Positions 6,406 through 10,284 of a DNA stretch of 10,284 nucleotides are shown here, in pieces. Source of the DNA: Vulcanimicrobiota bacterium (lineage in GTDB: Bacteria > Eremiobacterota > Eremiobacteria > Baltobacterales > Baltobacteraceae); contig JASHZC010000026.1 of NCBI GenBank assembly GCA_030042755.1, positions 1 to 10,284 of the forward strand. Reading direction: 5' to 3'. Made by a program: the position numbers and the translations under genes. The notes below the pieces were generated by a model. That model was not told where the DNA came from. It saw nothing but the letters and a program-made list of their open reading frames with translations, and searched no databases. Positions within the stretch are counted from its first letter, which is position 1, and every line of letters starts with the position of its first letter.

Positions 6406-7934
6406 GAGTATTCGCGTGCGTGCTGGTGCTGCTCGTAACGCTTACGCAGCCGGCAATGTGCGCGCCGATCGTGTTCGTTCCGCTCGACGATCGACCGGTT
6501 ACGCTGACGCTTCCGCTGATGCTTGGACAGATCGCGGGTCGCGCCGTCGTGGCTCCGCCACGCGCGCTCCTCGGGCATTTCCTGCAGCCGGGTGACCCCG
6601 ACGCGATCGTCGCGTGGCTGAACGGCAAAGCGCCGGCGGCCGATTCGTACATCCTTTCGAGCGATATGCTTGCGTACGGTGGACTGAGCGCTTCGCGCGT
6701 TCCGGGCCCAAGTTATGCCGACGCGTACACGCGTCTGCGCGAGATCGACCATCTTCGCGCGCGCAACAGCAGCGCGTGGATCTCGGTGTTCGGCACCATC
6801 ATGCGCCTTGCACCGACGGGAGTGCCCGCGAACGTGCAGTATTTTGCTGCGTATCCGGCGTGGACGTACGTGCAACAGTATGCCAACCTTCACGATCCAT
6901 TGCAGCCGGATGAAGTCGCCGAGGCACAACGGTTGCGCGAGCTTGTGGGTGAGCCGCTCCTCGATCGGTATTTGCAAACCCGCGTGCGCGATTACGGCAT
7001 CGACCGGCTCTTGATCGAGAAAACCGCGGCAGGATCCATCGACCGGCTCGTTCTCGGTCAAGACGATGCCAAGCCGTATGGCTTACACGTGCCCGAAGTA
7101 CAAGCACTCCAAGCGTTCGCGGCGCCCGACGATCGCGTATCGATCGAGCCGGGGGCCGACGAACTCGGCATGGCGCTCGTTTCGCACGCGCTCGCGCGCG
7201 ATGCCAAGTGGACCCCGCGCGTTGCGGTGCGCTACTCGACGCCGCAGGGCGCGCAATATCAGGATCCACTTGAATATGCGCCGATCGGAACGACAATCGA
7301 TCGTTTGGTCTCACTTTGCGGCGCCGAACGCGACGACGAACATCCGGAGATCGCGCTCTACGTTCGGTTGCCGGACACCGGCCCGGCGCTCGACGACGCC
7401 TTCCTCGCCGAAATTCGCTCGGATCTCGACGCCGGACGCTCCGTCGCGATTGTCGATCTCTCATTCGAGAAGAACTACGTGCAGCAAGAGACATTCGCGC
7501 AGGCGCTCCTTTCGTCGGGGCTCGCGAGCCGCCTCGATGCGTATTCTGCATGGAATACGGACGCCAATAGCGCGGGAACCGCGTTGGCAGAAGCGATAGC
7601 AGCCGGCTCGGGACGACGCATGCATAGCTACGATGCGCTGGCGCACCGCACGTTCACGTACATTCGTTTCGTCGACGACGTAGACTACCACGTGTTCGTG
7701 CGGCCGGCGCTCAACGATTGGCTCGCGGCAAACGGCGTTACCGATCACTCGCTGTTAGCGCCGGATCTCGCCGCGCAAACGCAGGAGCGCGATCGTGAGA
7801 TGCTCTGGAGCGACGCGCAAAGCACGCTCGCTCAGCTCTACCCCGACCTTCATATCGCGGCGCTATCGATCACGCTGCCGTGGCAGCGTACATTTGAAAC
7901 CGACGTCGACGTTCGCCTAGCCCCGAACATTTAG
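6402..7934 (+). CDS. Secreted DUF4127 family protein of unknown function
   Basis: GTG 6402 overlaps the murQ stop in GTGA; the product is 510 residues. Residues 1-21 (MRVFACVLVLLVTLTQPAMCA) form a signal peptide. The cysteine at 20 has no proper lipobox, so a lipoprotein is unlikely. The mature protein opens with the DUF4127 hallmark VPLDDRPVT (26-34), then APPRALLG (51-58), PGDPDAIVAWL (63-73), SSDMLAYGGLSASR (86-99), FGTIMRLAPT near 130 and a PGADELGMALVSHALA segment in the middle. These conserved Asp/Arg/Glu-rich motifs look enzymatic, but no activity is known to me for the family. It is the last gene of the recycling operon and the only one of its six core genes with an export signal, so an envelope step that feeds the pathway is a fair guess and no more. 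No ribosome binding site is visible, so translation probably depends on coupling to murQ. Confidence 0.88.
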   Translation: MRVFACVLVLLVTLTQPAMCAPIVFVPLDDRPVTLTLPLMLGQIAGRAVVAPPRALLGHFLQPGDPDAIVAWLNGKAPAADSYILSSDMLAYGGLSASRVPGPSYADAYTRLREIDHLRARNSSAWISVFGTIMRLAPTGVPANVQYFAAYPAWTYVQQYANLHDPLQPDEVAEAQRLRELVGEPLLDRYLQTRVRDYGIDRLLIEKTAAGSIDRLVLGQDDAKPYGLHVPEVQALQAFAAPDDRVSIEPGADELGMALVSHALARDAKWTPRVAVRYSTPQGAQYQDPLEYAPIGTTIDRLVSLCGAERDDEHPEIALYVRLPDTGPALDDAFLAEIRSDLDAGRSVAIVDLSFEKNYVQQETFAQALLSSGLASRLDAYSAWNTDANSAGTALAEAIAAGSGRRMHSYDALAHRTFTYIRFVDDVDYHVFVRPALNDWLAANGVTDHSLLAPDLAAQTQERDREMLWSDAQSTLAQLYPDLHIAALSITLPWQRTFETDVDVRLAPNI

Positions 7935-7943
7935 CCGATCCTG

Positions 7944-7978
7944 TCCTGCGACTCGCGCCTGGGGCGTTTCGCTCAGGA
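7944..7978. terminator. Weak imperfect hairpin between convergent operons
   Basis: TCCTG (7944-7948) can pair with CAGGA (7974-7978), CGA with TCG inside it, and CGCC (7956-7959) with GGCG (7963-7966) at the tip. ATCCTG at 7938-7943 competes for the same right arm. It sits at the meeting point of two convergent transcription units, as a two-way terminator would. There is no T-run on either side, so Rho-independent function is doubtful. Confidence 0.25.
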
Positions 7979-8380
7979 TGGCACGTGGGTTGGTTGGCAG
8001 AGCTCGATCAGGACGCCTCCGGTCGACTTGGGATGGAGAAACGCGATGAGATTTCCGTGCGCGCCCTTGCGCGGACGTTCGTCGATCAACCGCACTCCTT
8101 TGGCTTTGTATTGCGCCAGTGCGGCGGTAATGTCGGAAACGCGGTATGCGGTGTGGTGCAGTCTTGTTTCGGCATCGCCGAGGAAGCGCGCGATCGGCGA
8201 CTGCGGATCGAGCGGGAGCAGAAGTTCGATGATGGAATCGCCGGCTTTCAATCCTACGGCCTCGACGCCCTGATCGGCGATCGTCTCGCGGTACACCTGG
8301 GTAAAGCCGAGCGTCTGCGTGTAGAGCGCAATCGCGGCATCGAGGTCTTTGACGACGATGGCCACGTGATCGATCGTCAC
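7973..8380 (-). CDS. mce: Methylmalonyl-CoA epimerase (VOC fold)
   Basis: The enzyme interconverts (2S)- and (2R)-methylmalonyl-CoA, joining propionyl-CoA carboxylase to the mutase. GTG 8380 overlaps the mutase stop in GTGA; a purine-rich AAAGAAG lies 7 bases upstream. The product is 135 residues, typical for the family. Two VOC repeats are seen: [18 protein letters not shown] (3-20) and [18 protein letters not shown] (74-91). Candidate metal ligands are His5, Glu52 (SIIELL), His75 or His76, and Glu126 (GGVLIELC). The C-terminal segment [18 protein letters not shown] (106-123) is typical of methylmalonyl-CoA epimerase and separates it from glyoxalases. It is the last of the three minus-strand genes and ends 38 bases from the convergent DUF4127 gene. 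Confidence 0.94.
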   Translation of the reverse strand: MTIDHVAIVVKDLDAAIALYTQTLGFTQVYRETIADQGVEAVGLKAGDSIIELLLPLDPQSPIARFLGDAETRLHHTAYRVSDITAALAQYKAKGVRLIDERPRKGAHGNLIAFLHPKSTGGVLIELCQPTHVPS

Positions 8381-9957
8381 GCGACGACTTCTTTCGCGCG
8401 ATAGACGCCGAAGACGTCGCGTAGCACGTTGCACACCTCGCCGAGCGTTGCACCCGCATCGACCGCTTCGACGAAGTGCGGCATCAGATTTTCGGAACCG
8501 GATGCTGCACGCCGAACGCTTTCGAGACGTTCCGCGACGCGCGCGCCGTCGCGCGCAGCTCGGAATGCCAAAAGGCGCGCAACCTGTTCCCGTTCGATCG
8601 ACTCGTCGATGCGCTGTAAGGGAATGGCCGCATCGTCCGTGGCCTCCTCGGCGAATTTGTTCACGCCGACCACGACACTCGTTCCCCGCTCCACGGCTTG
8701 CTGCGCGGCATAGGCGGAATCGGCAATACGCGCTTGCATCCAGCCGCTCTCGATCGCCGGGATGCTTCCGCCCAATTCGTCGACCTCGCGGATCAACGCG
8801 AGCGCGCGTGCGATCAGCTCGTTCGTGAGCGATTCCACGTAATAGGAGCCGGCGAGCGGATCGACCACGTCGGCGACGCCGGATTCGTAACCGATGATCT
8901 GCTGCGTTCGCAGCGCGACTTTGGCACTTTGTGCGGTTGGGAGCGCTAGCGCCTCATCCTTGCCGTTCGTATGGAGCGACTGCGTGCCGCCCATGACGGC
9001 CGCCAGCGCCTGCAGCGTCACGCGCACGACGTTGTTCTCGGGCTCCGCCGCGGTGAGCGTGGAGCCGCCCGTTTGCGTGTGGAAGCGCAACATCTGCGAG
9101 CGCGGATCCTTGCATCCGAATTCGTCACGCGTGATGTGCGACCAGAGATAGCGGGCAGCGCGAAACTTTGCGATCTCTTCGAAGAAGTCGTTATGCGCGT
9201 TCCAGAAGAACGAGATGCGGGGCGCGGCGACGTCGAGATCGATTCCAGCCTCGCGAGCGGCGCGAAGATAGGCTTTTGCGTTTGAGAGCGTGAATGCGAT
9301 CTCTTCGAGCGCGGTCGATCCCGCTTCGCGTATATGATAACCGGAGATTGAGATCGTGTTCCATTGCGGAACTTCGCGCGCGCAGTACGACATCACGTCG
9401 GTGACGAGGCGCATCGATGGTCCGGGTGGATAAATGTACGTTCCGCGAGCGACGTACTCTTTGAGGACGTCGTTTTGAATCGTCCCACCAAGCTTGTCGA
9501 AGGCAATGCCGCGGCGACGCGCGACGGCAAGCAGCATGGCCAGCAGAATCGAGGCTGGTGCATTGATCGTCATCGACACGGTCACGCGATCCAGTGGAAT
9601 TCGGTCGAGCAGCGTTTCCATATCGCCGACGGTGTCGATCGCGACGCCGACCTTTCCAACCTCTCCACGAGCGACCTTCGCATCGGAATCGTATCCGAGC
9701 TGCGTCGGGAGATCGAACGCGACCGAAAGACCCGTCGTACCGCGCTCCAGCAGATAGCGGTAGCGTTCGTTCGATTCGGCTGCCGTTGCGAAGCCGGCGT
9801 ATTGTCGCATCGTCCACAGGCGCCCGCGATACATGTCTTCGCGAATGCCGCGACCATATGGGAACGCACCGGGCTCGCCGAGATCGTGCTGGGGCCCTTG
9901 GACCGCATCGTAGTGCGCCTCGATCGGGATACCGCTTGCATTGAGCTCGCGTGCCAT
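8377..9957 (-). CDS. mcmA1: Methylmalonyl-CoA mutase, catalytic (large) subunit without B12-binding domain
   Basis: With its cobalamin-binding partner this enzyme isomerises (R)-methylmalonyl-CoA to succinyl-CoA. I chose ATG 9957 (526 residues); GTG 9975 and TTG 9984 are in frame upstream and also possible. The TIM-barrel substrate domain is complete: [22 protein letters not shown], then [48 protein letters not shown] and [10 protein letters not shown]. Tyr53 in RQYAGF and Arg183 in PSMR match the residues that select methylmalonyl-CoA in the Propionibacterium enzyme (isobutyryl-CoA and 2-hydroxyisobutyryl-CoA mutases differ there). His208 in [11 protein letters not shown] is the conserved active-site histidine. 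The protein ends at VYRAKEVVA with no DxHxxG cobalamin motif, so this is the split form and the B12 subunit is encoded elsewhere. It follows the biotin carrier gene and overlaps the epimerase gene by 4 bases. Confidence 0.95.
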   Translation of the reverse strand: MARELNASGIPIEAHYDAVQGPQHDLGEPGAFPYGRGIREDMYRGRLWTMRQYAGFATAAESNERYRYLLERGTTGLSVAFDLPTQLGYDSDAKVARGEVGKVGVAIDTVGDMETLLDRIPLDRVTVSMTINAPASILLAMLLAVARRRGIAFDKLGGTIQNDVLKEYVARGTYIYPPGPSMRLVTDVMSYCAREVPQWNTISISGYHIREAGSTALEEIAFTLSNAKAYLRAAREAGIDLDVAAPRISFFWNAHNDFFEEIAKFRAARYLWSHITRDEFGCKDPRSQMLRFHTQTGGSTLTAAEPENNVVRVTLQALAAVMGGTQSLHTNGKDEALALPTAQSAKVALRTQQIIGYESGVADVVDPLAGSYYVESLTNELIARALALIREVDELGGSIPAIESGWMQARIADSAYAAQQAVERGTSVVVGVNKFAEEATDDAAIPLQRIDESIEREQVARLLAFRAARDGARVAERLESVRRAASGSENLMPHFVEAVDAGATLGEVCNVLRDVFGVYRAKEVVA

Positions 9958-9996
9958 GTTCGAGGCTTTCGTCACCGCACGCAACGGTACTTGCGC

Positions 9997-10284
9997 CTAG
10001 GCGATCGTAACGAGCGGCGCCTGCGCCTCAACGGTGTCGCCGGCCTTTGCGTGAACGGCGCTCGCCGTGCCCGCTCGATGTGCGCGAATCTCGTTCATCA
10101 TTTTCATAGCCTCGATAATCGCGACAACCTGACCCTCGGCGACGGAATCACCCGAAGCGACCTTCATCTCGACGACGACACCATGCATCGGTGAAATCAC
10201 GTCGTTGCCGCTCGCCGCCGCACTCCGTTTCTTGGAACCGATACGCGGCGCCGCCCTATTCACTCCATTCTTAGCGAGCGCTGC
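9997..10284 (-). CDS. Biotin carboxyl carrier domain, 5' end cut by the window edge
   Basis: The frame is open to the right edge (95 codons plus stop), so the protein probably starts outside; GTG 10263 is the only candidate start inside and would give 88 residues. After a basic Ala/Lys/Arg-rich linker (residues 10-25 of the visible part) comes a complete biotinyl domain: ISPMHGVVVEMKV, a GDSV turn, EAMKMMNEI with the biotinylated lysine 34 residues before the C-terminus, and a closing AGDTVEAQAPLVTIA strand pair. It may be a separate carrier subunit or the C-terminal part of a larger carboxylase subunit. Its place before methylmalonyl-CoA mutase and epimerase suggests propionyl-CoA carboxylase, though an acetyl-CoA carboxylase carrier cannot be excluded. 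The mutase start lies 39 bases downstream of its stop, or 12 if TTG 9984 is used. Confidence 0.88.
   Translation of the reverse strand, partial: AALAKNGVNRAAPRIGSKKRSAAASGNDVISPMHGVVVEMKVASGDSVAEGQVVAIIEAMKMMNEIRAHRAGTASAVHAKAGDTVEAQAPLVTIA

Larger units (their letters stand above)
1014..7934 (+). other. Peptidoglycan (anhydro-muropeptide) recycling operon
   Basis: Six genes on one strand overlap at every junction: nagZ/amidase 14 bases, amidase/anmK 4, anmK/kinase 16, kinase/murQ 4, murQ/DUF4127 4. There is no room for internal intergenic promoters or terminators, so cotranscription and translational coupling are expected. The DUF5666-like gene at 650 and perhaps the small gene at 301 are likely earlier members. 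No clear -35/-10 pair, operator or regulator gene (MurR type) was found upstream. Confidence 0.85.

Noticed and set aside
6279..7061. Minus-strand open frame (260 codons) opposite murQ and the DUF4127 gene
   Set aside because: It crosses two well-supported genes and its product is Arg/His-rich with no motif.
9364..10194. Plus-strand open frame (276 codons) opposite the mutase and biotin carrier genes
   Set aside because: Both opposing genes are certain from their motifs; this frame has no recognisable domain and a shadow-like composition.

Overview
The window is high-GC bacterial DNA, densely packed, with no RNA genes, mobile elements or CRISPR. The gene set (an anhydro-muropeptide recycling operon with AnmK, many 4-base ATGA/GTGA overlaps, GTG/TTG starts, exported small proteins) fits a diderm, probably uncultivated lineage such as Candidatus Eremiobacterota/Vulcanimicrobiota. 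This placement rests on general character and I hold it loosely.

Left edge (1-609): a minus-strand gene for an exported protein runs off the window at base 1. It is divergent, with almost no gap, from a small plus-strand gene of unknown function (301-609).

Centre (650-7934, all plus strand): a small exported DUF5666-like protein is followed by a tight cluster: nagZ-like beta-N-acetylglucosaminidase, an AmiE-like serine hydrolase of the beta-lactamase fold, anmK, a BadF/NagK-type aminosugar kinase, murQ, and a secreted DUF4127 protein. Adjacent genes from nagZ onward overlap by 4 to 16 bases, so they are almost surely one translationally coupled operon. Together the enzymes would take GlcNAc-anhydroMurNAc-peptide in the cytoplasm, release GlcNAc (NagZ), strip the peptide (AmiE-like), turn anhydroMurNAc into MurNAc-6-phosphate (AnmK), turn that into GlcNAc-6-phosphate plus D-lactate (MurQ), and phosphorylate the released GlcNAc (kinase). 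All sugar therefore converges on GlcNAc-6-phosphate. NagA, NagB and any muropeptide transporter are not in the window. The one member with no known function, and the only one of these six with an export signal, is the DUF4127 protein at the end.

Right edge (7973-10284, all minus strand, convergent with the operon across a 38-base gap): a biotin carboxyl carrier domain cut by the window edge, the catalytic subunit of methylmalonyl-CoA mutase without a B12-binding domain, and methylmalonyl-CoA epimerase. This is the propionyl-CoA to succinyl-CoA route. The carboxylase catalytic subunits and the cobalamin-binding mutase subunit must lie elsewhere.

The most interesting points are the DUF4127 protein as a candidate unknown step of wall recycling, and the joining of a Bacillus-type serine amidase to the anhydro-sugar (AnmK) branch.
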